Source: Chitinophagaceae bacterium
GTDB taxonomy: Bacteria; Bacteroidota; Bacteroidia; Chitinophagales; Chitinophagaceae
Direction: 5' to 3'
NCBI GenBank assembly: GCA_004028795.1
Contig: SAIW01000001.1
Span: forward strand, 1 to 42,504
Length of the DNA: 42,504 nucleotides
Shown piece after piece: positions 1-8,519 of this stretch. Below the pieces are notes generated by a model, which had not been told where the DNA came from, did not search any database, and worked only from the letters and a program-made list of their open reading frames with translations. Within the stretch, counting starts at the first letter, position 1; every line of letters starts with the position of its first letter. A program made the position numbers and the translations under genes.

Positions 1-40
1 TACGTTTTAATATTTCATTTATCTCACTCTTCATATTCAT
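1..40 (-). CDS. 5' end of an unidentified gene cut by the window edge
   Basis: An ATG on the minus strand at 40-38 opens a frame that stays open to base 1, reading MNMKSEINEILKR. It begins only three bases after the stop codon of the SCO gene, so the two are probably co-transcribed. Thirteen residues are too few to identify a family. A short helical N-terminus of this kind occurs in Fur-family regulators among many other proteins, but that is only a guess. An internal ATG two codons later is an alternative start. Confidence 0.4.
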   Translation of the reverse strand, partial: MNMKSEINEILKR

Positions 41-43
41 TTA

Positions 44-700
44 TTAATTATTGGTAAAGGCACCGTTGGCAAAATTACCTTCACCCTGCTTTTCTTTTAA
101 TAACGATGAAATATCTTTCTTTAATTTTTCCAACTCATCTTTTTTCAAACCATCATATACACCGCCGCGAACATTTCCGTTTTTATCAATCAATGCAAAA
201 AACTGTGTATGAATAAAGTCATCTTCAATATTGGCAACTGTATGTTTAGGATCATCAATACCGTAACTGTAACGAGCCATTTTATATAAGCTGTCTTTTC
301 TTCCGGTTAAAAAAATCCATTTCTTAGTATCTACCTGTAAAGAGTCAGCATAATGTTTAATAACAGGTACAGAATCTGTTGATGGATTGCAGGTATTAGA
401 AACAATTAAAAAATCGGGCTCGTTTTTAAATGCCTCATAAATCAACTTCATATTATTATTCATTTTAGGGCAAATGCCGGGGCATGTTGTAAAAAAATAA
501 TTGACTACACAAACCTTTCCTTTCATTTCATTATTAGTAAATACTGTTCCATCCTGATTTAAAAATTCAAAATGGTTAACTGTACTTCTTTTAGGCAATG
601 TGCTTTTACTCCACATACCCGTTCCTTTAAAAACATAAAATTGAAAGGCTGCCACCAATACAATGAAAAACAATACATAAAACAGAAGCTTCTTATTCAT
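44..700 (-). CDS. SCO1/SenC family copper chaperone
   Basis: This is a membrane-anchored thioredoxin-fold protein of 218 residues that should help deliver copper to cytochrome c oxidase. Residues 5-22 form one hydrophobic anchor. The copper site is visible as C73-x3-C77 (in TTCPGICPKM) together with H164 in the sequence DFIHTQFF, the three ligands expected of the SCO family. The frame can be extended upstream to 745, but a consensus -7 box (TAACTTTG, 718-725) lies inside that extension. The start at 700, MNKKLL, is therefore preferred, leaving a leader of about ten bases. The gene is followed at once by another minus-strand gene at the window edge. The family call is secure; the oxidase partner is outside the window. 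Confidence 0.9.
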   Translation of the reverse strand: MNKKLLFYVLFFIVLVAAFQFYVFKGTGMWSKSTLPKRSTVNHFEFLNQDGTVFTNNEMKGKVCVVNYFFTTCPGICPKMNNNMKLIYEAFKNEPDFLIVSNTCNPSTDSVPVIKHYADSLQVDTKKWIFLTGRKDSLYKMARYSYGIDDPKHTVANIEDDFIHTQFFALIDKNGNVRGGVYDGLKKDELEKLKKDISSLLKEKQGEGNFANGAFTNN

Positions 701-717
701 TTGAGTGAATTGAAGCA

Positions 718-725
718 CAAAGTTA
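718..725 (-). promoter_or_regulatory. -7 promoter box of the SCO gene
   Basis: The minus strand reads TAACTTTG, a perfect match to the Bacteroidota -7 element TAnnTTTG. A TTG-containing -33 candidate lies about 17 bases upstream, slightly closer than the usual 19-21. The box is about 18 bases before the ATG at 700 and inside the longer open frame, so it decides the start. Confidence 0.55.
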
Positions 726-778
726 GTTGATGCAATAAGAAACAACTATTACTAAAACAGATAATTTATGTTGGCAAA

Positions 779-1747
779 TTAATTGAAATGTTGGCTGAAT
801 GTAACAGAAAAATTAGATTGGTATTTAACCCTCCTGTTGTGATTAATTGCCGGCGTCCACTGAGGAGATTCTTTCATAAATTGAATCACCTTTTTATCGA
901 ATACTTCATGAACAGGAATTACTAATTCAACATCTTCAACTTTTCCTTCCTCATTAATTGTAAATTCTATCGAAACGACAACATTGTCTCTATTAATCAA
1001 CTGTGTTGAACCTGGAAAATGAATATTGTTTAAACAGTAATTATTCCAAGCCCTTTCACCACCCTTAAATTCCGGTTCCTTAGATGGAATTATGGAGTCG
1101 TTTTGCAAATTACCCTCCTCATTGAATAATTGAAAGCTTATCAAAGTATCCATTCTATATATTTCTTTAGAACTTATTTTTCCATTTTTATGAAAATAAG
1201 TCCATACACCGTTTTTTTTGTAGTTTTTATACCTTCCGGCTTCAGAAGGAGAGCTATCATCAAACCAAGCTGTGTAAATGCCATTGCCGTTTTCATCAAG
1301 GCTTAAAGAATCTTTCAAAAAATCATTCTTATACCAGGATTTATTGATGCCAACTAATTGACCATCTTTATATGTAAGCGAATCAGCTAAAGAGCCGTTA
1401 GAATACCAATTTAACCAAAGTCCTTCTTTTCTATTTTCAATGTATTTACCGTAGGTTTTTAAGTTTCCATTAAAGTAATACCATTTAAACACACCATTTT
1501 TTATTTTGTTTTCCTTGTCTTTATAAAGACCGGACATTTGTATTTTGTTTTTGGGATGGTGTAAAATAAAGTCCATTCTATACCAGCCGGAATCTGTATT
1601 TAAAGCATAACCGTAATAACTGGCTTCATCAATAGAAACAACTTCTTTCCATCCATAATTATAGTAACTTTCTATGAATTTTTGTGCGAAAGAATTTTGT
1701 AAAATTCCAACAAAAGAAATTAAGATAATAGACCTCATAAGTTTCAT
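779..1747 (-). CDS. Exported MORN-repeat protein with TonB C-terminal domain
   Basis: The 322-residue product starts with a signal peptide (MKLMRSIILISFVGILQNSFAQ). Residues from about 85 to 215 carry repeated MORN_2/YwqK-type units, with recurring patterns such as NGxxKxxGKY and WYSNGSL. From about 225 to the end lies a TonB_C-like domain, beginning PEFKGGERAW and including FTINEEGKVEDVEL and the SPQWTPA motif. In Bacteroidota this architecture is common in periplasmic or cell-surface proteins of unknown role. The TonB_C domain here has no N-terminal TonB membrane spanner or proline-rich linker, so energy transduction as in true TonB is not implied. It stands alone on the minus strand between the SCO gene and kdnB. 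Confidence 0.75.
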   Translation of the reverse strand: MKLMRSIILISFVGILQNSFAQKFIESYYNYGWKEVVSIDEASYYGYALNTDSGWYRMDFILHHPKNKIQMSGLYKDKENKIKNGVFKWYYFNGNLKTYGKYIENRKEGLWLNWYSNGSLADSLTYKDGQLVGINKSWYKNDFLKDSLSLDENGNGIYTAWFDDSSPSEAGRYKNYKKNGVWTYFHKNGKISSKEIYRMDTLISFQLFNEEGNLQNDSIIPSKEPEFKGGERAWNNYCLNNIHFPGSTQLINRDNVVVSIEFTINEEGKVEDVELVIPVHEVFDKKVIQFMKESPQWTPAINHNRRVKYQSNFSVTFSQHFN

Positions 1748-1771
1748 ATCAGAAAAATTATAAAATTAAAT

Positions 1772-2845
1772 TTATAACTTTTCATACAATAACCTCAGTT
1801 TATCGCGGGTCATTATTTTTTCCCAGTCTTTGCCTAAAGCATTTTCCCATAAAGGCTTCATACCGAGTGATACATTAATCATGGTATCAAACTGTTCATC
1901 AGTTAATCCTTTACAAATACCTTCAGGAATTTCGATATTATTTTTTTCTACCATTCTTTTAAACTCATTAACTCCTGCGGGATAATATTCATGCAAATGA
2001 TTCATTACAATACAATTACCAATACCATGCTTTGTACCCAATAAATAACTTAAGCCATAACTTACTGCATGTGCTACACCCACCTGAGAATATGCAATGC
2101 TCATACCGCCGGCATAAGAAGCCATCATTAACTTATTATCACTTTCATCATCCCATACATTTTTTTCTAAAAACACTTCCTGACATAGTTGTAAGGCTTT
2201 CTCTCCATAACTTTTACTAAACTCATTTAAGTAAGTACCTTCTAAACTTTCAATACAATGAATGTAACAATCCATGCCGGTATAAAAACGCTGATTAACC
2301 GGTGCATCTTTTGTTAATTCAGGGTCTAACACAATTTGATTGAAAGGAGTAAAGTCTGAATTCATTCCTAATTTTCTGGTAGGCCCTGTTAATACAGTTG
2401 TTCTGCTAACTTCTGCACCCGTACCGCTTAAGGTTGGAATACCTGCTTTATAAACGCCGGGGTTTTTTACCAAATCCCAACCCTGATAATCTGCTGATGA
2501 GCCGGGGTTATTCATCATTAAAGAAACCGCTTTGGCTAAATCCATTGTGCTGCCACCACCGATACCGATAATACCGCTGACAGTTCCAAACTCATCTTTT
2601 AACTGTTGTGCTAATGCATCTACCTGCTTGGTTTTTGGCTCAAACGTTACATCGGCAAATAGTATTTTATCTTTCCCTCTTAACTGTATGCGATTGGGTA
2701 ATTGTTTGCCTTCAAAAAAATGATCAACTAAAAAAATCATTGGGGCATCACCTTTTCTTTGCGGTGCCAATATTTCATCTAACTGGTTAAAACTTCCTCT
2801 GCCATACACCACATAATCAACCATTTTAAAATTTCTGAACTGCAT
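1772..2845 (-). CDS. kdnB: Iron-containing alcohol dehydrogenase, probable Kdo 8-oxidase (KdnB)
   Basis: This 357-residue group III metal-dependent alcohol dehydrogenase has the nucleotide-binding GIGGGST at 94-100. Its metal ligands D192 and H196 lie in GMDCYIH, with H259 in GVAHAVSYGL and H273 in GTKHGIGN. Long stretches such as NPGSSADYQGWDLVKNPG and IPTLSGTGAEVSRTTVLTGP match what I recall of Shewanella KdnB. That enzyme oxidises the C8 hydroxyl of Kdo to an aldehyde so that the aminotransferase KdnA can make 8-amino-8-deoxy-Kdo for lipopolysaccharide. No kdnA-like aminotransferase is present in this window, so the pathway assignment rests on sequence resemblance only. A -7 box TACTTTCG lies just upstream. 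Another alcohol-dehydrogenase specificity remains possible. Confidence 0.75.
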   Translation of the reverse strand: MQFRNFKMVDYVVYGRGSFNQLDEILAPQRKGDAPMIFLVDHFFEGKQLPNRIQLRGKDKILFADVTFEPKTKQVDALAQQLKDEFGTVSGIIGIGGGSTMDLAKAVSLMMNNPGSSADYQGWDLVKNPGVYKAGIPTLSGTGAEVSRTTVLTGPTRKLGMNSDFTPFNQIVLDPELTKDAPVNQRFYTGMDCYIHCIESLEGTYLNEFSKSYGEKALQLCQEVFLEKNVWDDESDNKLMMASYAGGMSIAYSQVGVAHAVSYGLSYLLGTKHGIGNCIVMNHLHEYYPAGVNEFKRMVEKNNIEIPEGICKGLTDEQFDTMINVSLGMKPLWENALGKDWEKIMTRDKLRLLYEKL

Positions 2846-2863
2846 AACCTTTTATTTAAAATG

Positions 2864-2871
2864 CGAAAGTA
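2864..2871 (-). promoter_or_regulatory. -7 promoter box of kdnB
   Basis: The minus strand reads TACTTTCG, one mismatch from TAnnTTTG, 19 bases before the kdnB ATG. No convincing TTTG is seen at the -33 distance. Confidence 0.35.
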
Positions 2872-3037
2872 ATGGCAATTATTAAATAGATTGTAAAAAT
2901 ACAATAGCAGTGGTTGATTAAATAACATTATATCTTAACTTGCTCATCTTAATTAGCTGCATAAGAAATTGTTTATTAACCTGATTACAATTTCAATAAT
3001 CACCATGAAAATATCTTTCTTCAGTTCAAAATGTTTT

Positions 3038-5431
3038 ATGAAAAAAACTGTTTTACTTTTCGTTTTACTATCTGTTGGTTTATATGCTTCTTCTCAAACA
3101 ATTGATTCTGTTTTAAATATTTATGCTGCCAATTTTCAACCCGAAAAACTGCATATACATTTTGATAAAAATGCCTACAATAAAGGTGAAATGATTTGGT
3201 TAAAAGCTTACCTGCTTTCGGGCAATGAGTGGACTTATTACAGTAAAAATTTTTACGCAGACTGGTATGATGATAAAGGAAAATTATTATTACACGAAAT
3301 TGCACCCGTGTTTGAATCTTCTGCAAAAGGTCAGTTTCAGATTCCTGATAAATACAATGGTCAATTCATTCATGTAAAAGCTTATACACAATGGATGATG
3401 AATTTTGATGAAGCTTTTTTATTTGAAAAAGATATTCCCGTAAATCAACCGCAAGCAAAAACAACAACACCTGTTTATACTACAACGGTTACTTTGTTTC
3501 CTGAAGGAGGAGATTTAATTGCAGGCATTAACAGCAGAGTAGCTTTTAAAGCAGAAAACCAATTCGGCAAGCCTGTTTATATAAAAGCTGCTATAAGAAA
3601 TGCAAAGGGCGAAATATTAGATTCTGTTGCTGCCGAGCATGATGGTATGGGAAGCTTTACCATTGAAACTAAAGAAAATGAAACTTATACTTTTAACTGG
3701 ATTGATGAATACGGTAAACAAAACGCAACAGTTTTACCAACCTCAAAAAAAGCGGGTTCTTGCTTAGAAGTTGAACAATTGGAAACAAAAATTCTCGCTA
3801 TTATAAAAAGAACTGCAACCGTTGATGATAATTTTAAAACGTTGAATCTTGTTGCAACTATGAACCAGCAAATGGTTTATCGTTCACGCATCAATTTCGC
3901 TGTTAAAACAGCCGTAAGTGCAGAAATAAAAACGCAGGAATTACCAACAGGCATTTTACAGGTAACCTTATTTACTGCCGATTGGAAGCCGATAGCAGAA
4001 AGAATTGTTTTTATTAATAATCATGATTACGAATTTTTCCCATCCATAAGAACAACAACCAAAGGACTTGATAAAAGGAAGAAAAATGTTTTAGAAGTTG
4101 AAGTTGGCGATACTGTTTTAAGTAATATGTCTATTTCAATTACAGATGGTGAGTTACCGAAAGATAAATCAAACGATATTATTTCAAGGCTTTTATTAAG
4201 TGCAGAATTAAAAGGAAACATTAATAACCCTGCTTATTATTTTTCAAGCAATGCAGATAGTGTATCGCATCATTTAGATTTAGTGATGATGACCAATGGC
4301 TGGAGAAAATATAAATGGGAAGATATTATTGCAGGAAAATTGCCTCAGTTAAAATATCAGAGAGACAGTGATTATTTACAAATACGCGGTAAAGTTTTCG
4401 GTAGTGCTTTTGAAAGAAATGGTTTAGGAAAAACAATTAACGTAATACTGCAGGCAAAAGACAGCAGTAAGCAATTTTTATTTCTCAATGTAGAGCCCGA
4501 TGGAAGTTTTGTACAACGTGGTGCTATTTTTTATGACACTGTAAGATTGTATTACATGTTTAATAAAGACCCGAAACTAACAGACCGTACAGATGTACGT
4601 TTTAATAATGGTTTATTCAGTGCCTACATGCCAACCTTAAAATATTTAAACCTTAAAGATTTTGCAGGCTCTTCTGATTTATTAGGACAAGCTCGTTTAA
4701 AATATTTTTTAGATGAACAGGAGCGTTTAAAAAAATTAGGTGCATCTACTACATTAGAAACCGTTACTGTTAGAACAAGAGCAAAATCAAACTTAGAATT
4801 ATTAGATGAAAAATATGCAACAGGTATGTTTAGTAATGGCGATGGTTATTCTTTTGATGTTGCCAACGACCCTTTTGGCGTAAGTTCTATAGATGTGTTC
4901 AGGTATTTACAGGGAAAGGTTGCGGGTTTGCAAATTAATTACAATGGAGGCGAACCTACTTTAAGCTGGAGAGGTGGTAACCCAAGTTTATTTTTAGATG
5001 AAATTACTACACAAAGCGACGTTTTACAAAGTATACCTATGAGTGATGTGGCATATATTAAAGTTTTCCGCCCTCCTTTCTTTGGAGCAATAGGTGGCGG
5101 TGCAGGTGGTGCCATTGCCATTTATACTAAAAGAGGTAATGATGGTAAAAGAGTGTACTCAAGCAATACAAGAGGTTTAACCAATGCTATTCTTGCAGGC
5201 TATACGCCGTATAAAACTTTCTATTCTCCCAATTATGAAATTCAGAAATTTGATAACGGCCCGGATACAAGAACAACATTGTACTGGAACCCTTATTTAT
5301 TAACCGATAAAAAAACGAAAACCGTTCAGGTTGAGTTTTATAATAACGATGTAAGTAAAAAGTTTCATATTGTTATTGAAGGCATTAATGCAGATGGTAA
5401 ATTAGCAAGAGTGGAGAAAGACATTCAATAA
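3038..5431 (+). CDS. Large exported protein with C-terminal TonB plug-like domain and no beta-barrel
   Basis: Starting at MKKTVLLF (3038), the product has 797 residues and a clear signal peptide ending near ASSQ. The longer frame from 2969 would put an unsuitable tail before it. The N-terminal part (PEKLHIHFDKNAYNKGEMIWLKAY) resembles MG2/macroglobulin-like extracellular domains of Bacteroidota. Near residue 600 onward a TonB plug-like segment appears, with DVFRYLQGKVAGLQI, SLFLDEI and a Gly-rich AIGGGAGGAIAIYTKRG, as in the plug of SusC-type receptors. No 22-strand barrel follows; the protein ends about 100 residues later. It is probably periplasmic or surface-exposed. Binding of a partner by the plug is inferred, and the function is unknown. 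Confidence 0.75.
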   Translation: MKKTVLLFVLLSVGLYASSQTIDSVLNIYAANFQPEKLHIHFDKNAYNKGEMIWLKAYLLSGNEWTYYSKNFYADWYDDKGKLLLHEIAPVFESSAKGQFQIPDKYNGQFIHVKAYTQWMMNFDEAFLFEKDIPVNQPQAKTTTPVYTTTVTLFPEGGDLIAGINSRVAFKAENQFGKPVYIKAAIRNAKGEILDSVAAEHDGMGSFTIETKENETYTFNWIDEYGKQNATVLPTSKKAGSCLEVEQLETKILAIIKRTATVDDNFKTLNLVATMNQQMVYRSRINFAVKTAVSAEIKTQELPTGILQVTLFTADWKPIAERIVFINNHDYEFFPSIRTTTKGLDKRKKNVLEVEVGDTVLSNMSISITDGELPKDKSNDIISRLLLSAELKGNINNPAYYFSSNADSVSHHLDLVMMTNGWRKYKWEDIIAGKLPQLKYQRDSDYLQIRGKVFGSAFERNGLGKTINVILQAKDSSKQFLFLNVEPDGSFVQRGAIFYDTVRLYYMFNKDPKLTDRTDVRFNNGLFSAYMPTLKYLNLKDFAGSSDLLGQARLKYFLDEQERLKKLGASTTLETVTVRTRAKSNLELLDEKYATGMFSNGDGYSFDVANDPFGVSSIDVFRYLQGKVAGLQINYNGGEPTLSWRGGNPSLFLDEITTQSDVLQSIPMSDVAYIKVFRPPFFGAIGGGAGGAIAIYTKRGNDGKRVYSSNTRGLTNAILAGYTPYKTFYSPNYEIQKFDNGPDTRTTLYWNPYLLTDKKTKTVQVEFYNNDVSKKFHIVIEGINADGKLARVEKDIQ

Positions 5432-5443
5432 TATTTTGGTAGT

Positions 5444-5484
5444 GTCATTCCGAGATTGGGTTCTTGCCCAACGAGGAATCTCAT
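5444..5484. repeat. Half copy of the GTCATTTCGA palindromic repeat
   Basis: This is a solo arm of the dispersed element: GTCATTCCGAGATTGGG, then TTCTTGCCCAACGAGGAATCTC. It matches the right half of the full copies at 7220-7301 and 19841-19924. It can fold on itself through TTGGG/CCCAA. It sits between the plug-domain gene and pxpC. Confidence 0.8.
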
Positions 5485-5509
5485 AATAACTTTACACTAA
5501 CAATTTTAT

Positions 5510-6511
5510 TTGAGTTTACAAATTATTAAACAGGGCATCGCATGCAGCATTCAGGATGGGGGCAGATATGGTTATCAGCATATCGGCATTAATCCAACTG
5601 GTGCAATGGATACTACCGCATCGGCTATTGCCAATAGTTTAGTTGCTAATCATATAAACGATGCTGTTATTGAAATGCATTTTCCGGCACCCGCCATTTT
5701 ATTCAATAAAACAACATTAGTTGCCTTAAGTGGTGCGGATTTTTCTGCCATGGTGAATGATATTCCTGTTCCGATTAATACACCCTTTATCATTCAAAAA
5801 GATTGTGTACTTCATTACACAAAAAAAATTAAAGGCGAGCGATGTTATTTAAGCATTTATGAAGGATTGAAAATTGATAAATGGCTAAACAGTTACAGTA
5901 CACATATTATCGCAAAAGGAGGTGGTTTTAAAGGGAAATTTTTAGAGAAGGGTGATGAGATTTTTTTAAACAGTGAAACAGATTTTGCTTCTCTCATACA
6001 AAATAGAGATGCTGTAATTTTTCCATGGAAAGCAGATGTACAAAGTTTATACACTGATGATGCCATTATAAAAGTTACCAAAGGCAATGAGTTTAATTTG
6101 TTGAATGAAGCATCTCATCAGTTATTCTCACAACAACAATATTGCATTACTGCAAACAGTAATAATATGGGTTATCGCCTGCAGGCAGAAGCCTTGGTGT
6201 TAAAAGAAAAAATTCAATTACTTTCTTTTGCCGTTAATAAAGGAACTATTCAATTATTACCAAGCGGACAGTTAATTGTTTTAATGTCTGCACACCAAAC
6301 AACGGGAGGTTATCCGAGAATAGCACATGTTATTAATGCATCGCTGCCCACATTGGCACAACTTGCATTCAATACCAATATTCAATTTAAAATAGTTGAG
6401 CAGAGCGAAGCAGAGCAGGCAAACATTCATCAACAACAATACTTGCATCAATTACAAACAATAAGTATCTTCCGTTTGAATGAATATTTCAGCCAACACA
6501 AGCTCCATTGA
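5510..6511 (+). CDS. pxpC: 5-oxoprolinase subunit C (PxpC/KipA, biotin-dependent carboxyltransferase family)
   Basis: PxpC is part of the bacterial ATP-dependent 5-oxoprolinase (PxpABC), which opens 5-oxoproline to glutamate. The 333-residue product begins MSLQIIKQGIACSIQDGGRYGYQ and has the family signatures NPTGAMD and NNMGYRLQ. The start is TTG at 5510: an in-frame TAA lies four codons upstream at 5498-5500, and family proteins begin at this point. Its last 32 bases overlap pxpA, indicating translational coupling. The usual partner pxpB (kipI), normally directly upstream, is absent; that position holds a half palindromic repeat. The family call is strong. Whether the complex is active without a local PxpB cannot be judged from this window. 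Confidence 0.88.
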   Translation: MSLQIIKQGIACSIQDGGRYGYQHIGINPTGAMDTTASAIANSLVANHINDAVIEMHFPAPAILFNKTTLVALSGADFSAMVNDIPVPINTPFIIQKDCVLHYTKKIKGERCYLSIYEGLKIDKWLNSYSTHIIAKGGGFKGKFLEKGDEIFLNSETDFASLIQNRDAVIFPWKADVQSLYTDDAIIKVTKGNEFNLLNEASHQLFSQQQYCITANSNNMGYRLQAEALVLKEKIQLLSFAVNKGTIQLLPSGQLIVLMSAHQTTGGYPRIAHVINASLPTLAQLAFNTNIQFKIVEQSEAEQANIHQQQYLHQLQTISIFRLNEYFSQHKLH

Positions 6512-7265
6512 TATTAATTGCGATATGGGTGAAGGCATCGGCAACGATGCAGCTATCATGCCTTTCATTTCAAGTGCCAATATTGCCTGTGGCTTTCATG
6601 CAGGCAATGCAACAACTATTCAGCAAACTATAGATTTATGCTTACAACATAACGTAGCAATTGGTGCTCATCCCGGTTTTGATGATTTTGAAAATTTCGG
6701 TAGGACAGAAATGCAATTATCAACAAAAGAAATTTATACATTGGTTTCAACACAGATTATCATTTTATATAAAGCCTGCATTGATAATAAAACAACCTTG
6801 CACCATGTAAAACCACACGGTGCTTTATATAATATGGCTGCAAAAAATGCAGCTATGGCTGAAGCAATTGCACAAGCCGTAAAAGATGTTGACAGCAGTT
6901 TACTATTTTACGGATTAGCTAATAGCTATTTGATAAGTGAAGCAAAAAAAGCGGGTTTATCAACAGCAAATGAAGTGTTTGCAGACAGAACTTATCAGGA
7001 TGACGGAAGCCTTACGCCACGCAGTTTTCCGAATGCTTTAATTGAAAGCGATGAACAATCATTAAGTCAGGTTTTACAAATGGTTCATCATAAAACAGTA
7101 ACATCTGTAAACAATAAAATTATTCCATTACAGGCAGAAACAATTTGTATTCATGGCGATGGCAAACATGCAGTAAGCTTTGCTGAGAAAATTTATTCAA
7201 CCTTAAAAAAAACGGAATCGTCATTTCGAAGGTTCGTGCCGAGAAATCTCATCTATAAAAAATAG
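6480..7265 (+). CDS. pxpA: 5-oxoprolinase subunit A (PxpA, LamB/YcsF family)
   Basis: The 261-residue protein has the LamB/YcsF hallmarks: IDINCDMGEG near the N-terminus, ANIACGFHAG, GAHPGFDD, HVKPHGALYN, EVFADRTYQDDGSL and CIHGDGKHAV. PxpA forms the 5-oxoprolinase with PxpB and PxpC. The gene overlaps pxpC by 32 bases and is followed by a transporter-like gene, as in the Bacillus ycsF-ycsG arrangement. The last 16 or so residues (ESSFRRFVPRNLIYKK) are encoded by the left arm and loop of a palindromic repeat (7220-7301). The natural C-terminus has therefore probably been replaced by repeat-derived sequence. The core family motifs all lie upstream of this point. Confidence 0.92.
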   Translation: MNISANTSSIDINCDMGEGIGNDAAIMPFISSANIACGFHAGNATTIQQTIDLCLQHNVAIGAHPGFDDFENFGRTEMQLSTKEIYTLVSTQIIILYKACIDNKTTLHHVKPHGALYNMAAKNAAMAEAIAQAVKDVDSSLLFYGLANSYLISEAKKAGLSTANEVFADRTYQDDGSLTPRSFPNALIESDEQSLSQVLQMVHHKTVTSVNNKIIPLQAETICIHGDGKHAVSFAEKIYSTLKKTESSFRRFVPRNLIYKK

Positions 7266-7301
7266 ATTTCTCGTTGGGCAAGAACCCAATCTCGAAATGA
7301 C
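7220..7301. repeat. Full GTCATTTCGA palindromic repeat overlapping pxpA
   Basis: This 82-base imperfect palindrome runs from GTCATTTCGAAGG to the matching TCTCGAAATGAC, with AGAAATCTC and GATTTCTCG as inner arms and an AT-rich loop. The stop codon of pxpA (7263-7265) is in the loop, and an in-frame upstream ATG for the transporter gene (7297) lies in the right arm. Confidence 0.9.
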
Positions 7302-7317
7302 GATACTTAAGTTTATA

Positions 7318-8517
7318 ATGAAAAAATTCTTTCAAAATATTTCTTTCAAAACAGGCGGAGCAATTATTGGTGCAGCTTTCTTAATGGCCAATTCATCTAT
7401 CGGGCCGGGCTTTCTTACACAAACAACTGTTTTTACCAAAGAGTTATTGGCGAGTTTTGGTTTTGTTATTTTATTTTCTGTGTTATTAGATATCGGTGCT
7501 CAATTAAATACCTGGAGAATTTTAACCATAAGTGAATTAAGGGCTCAGGATTTAGCCAATGAATTATTAAAAGGTTTGGGGTATTTTTTAACTATTTTGG
7601 TTGTATTGGGCGGTTTTGCATTTAACATAGGCAATATTGCCGGTTGTGGTTTAGGCCTGAATGTATTAACAGGCTTGAGTTTTGAACAAGGTGCTATGAT
7701 TAGCGGTGTTATAGCATTGCTTTTATTCTGGTTGAAAGAAATTGGTAAAATGTTAGATGGCTTTACCAAGCTATTAGGTATCGTAAAAATTTTATTAGCA
7801 TTATTTATTGCTGTAAATGCACATCCGCCGATGGTTTCAGCTATTCAGCATACATTCATTCCAACAAAAATTTCTACTGCTGCTATTGTAACTATTGTTG
7901 GCGGAACTGTTGGCGGTTACATTACTTTTTCAGGTGCACATAGATTATTAGATGCAGGTATTAAGGGAAAAGAGAATATACTACAGGTAAATAAAAGTGC
8001 TATAAGCGGTATTCTTATTTCTGCTACTATGCGTTTTATTTTATTCTTAGCTGTATTGGGTGTTGTGGTAAAAGGAATTGTGTTAGATGCAAATAATCCC
8101 GCAGCAACGGTATTTCAACATGCAGCCGGTGAATTAGGTTATAAATTATTCGGGGTTATTTTATGGAGTGCTGCTATATCGTCTGTTGTTGGTGCTGCTT
8201 ATACTTCTGTTTCATTCATCAAAACATTTCATCCCTTCATTCAAAAAAATGAAAGATGGTTTATTACTGCATTTATTATTCTATCAACTTTAATTTTTGT
8301 TTTAATAGGAAAGCCCAAACAATTATTACTTTTTGCAGGAATGATTAACGGTTTAATATTACCGATTGCATTAAGTATTGTTTTAATTGCTGCAACCAAA
8401 AAACATTTAATGAAAGGTTATCAACATCCCTTATGGATGCAGGTTTCAGGCTGGATAGTGGTTGCCATTATGGGTTATATGAGTATAGATGCGGTTCTGC
8501 AGTGGATTGGTAAATAA
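7318..8517 (+). CDS. NRAMP-family-like transporter (YcsG type), possibly for 5-oxoproline
   Basis: The product has 399 residues and about eleven hydrophobic segments with the NRAMP/LeuT-fold layout. Where canonical NRAMP metal transporters have the metal-binding DPGN motif in TM1, this protein has SSIGPGFLTQ. In the TM6 region there is GGTVGGYITFSGAHR, with no Met-Pro-His motif. It is therefore unlikely to carry Mn2+ or Fe2+ in the usual way. It follows pxpCA, as the Bacillus NRAMP-like gene ycsG accompanies ycsF and kipIA. Uptake of 5-oxoproline or a related substrate is my inference. The start at 7318 (MKKFF) is preferred because the ATG at 7297 lies in the palindromic repeat. Confidence 0.78.
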   Translation: MKKFFQNISFKTGGAIIGAAFLMANSSIGPGFLTQTTVFTKELLASFGFVILFSVLLDIGAQLNTWRILTISELRAQDLANELLKGLGYFLTILVVLGGFAFNIGNIAGCGLGLNVLTGLSFEQGAMISGVIALLLFWLKEIGKMLDGFTKLLGIVKILLALFIAVNAHPPMVSAIQHTFIPTKISTAAIVTIVGGTVGGYITFSGAHRLLDAGIKGKENILQVNKSAISGILISATMRFILFLAVLGVVVKGIVLDANNPAATVFQHAAGELGYKLFGVILWSAAISSVVGAAYTSVSFIKTFHPFIQKNERWFITAFIILSTLIFVLIGKPKQLLLFAGMINGLILPIALSIVLIAATKKHLMKGYQHPLWMQVSGWIVVAIMGYMSIDAVLQWIGK

Positions 8518-8519
8518 TT

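Noticed and set aside
3036-3326. Long minus-strand ORF (96 codons) opposite the plug-domain gene
   Set aside because: It is antisense to a clear signal peptide and domain sequence; its Cys/Phe-rich translation is typical of an antisense shadow frame.
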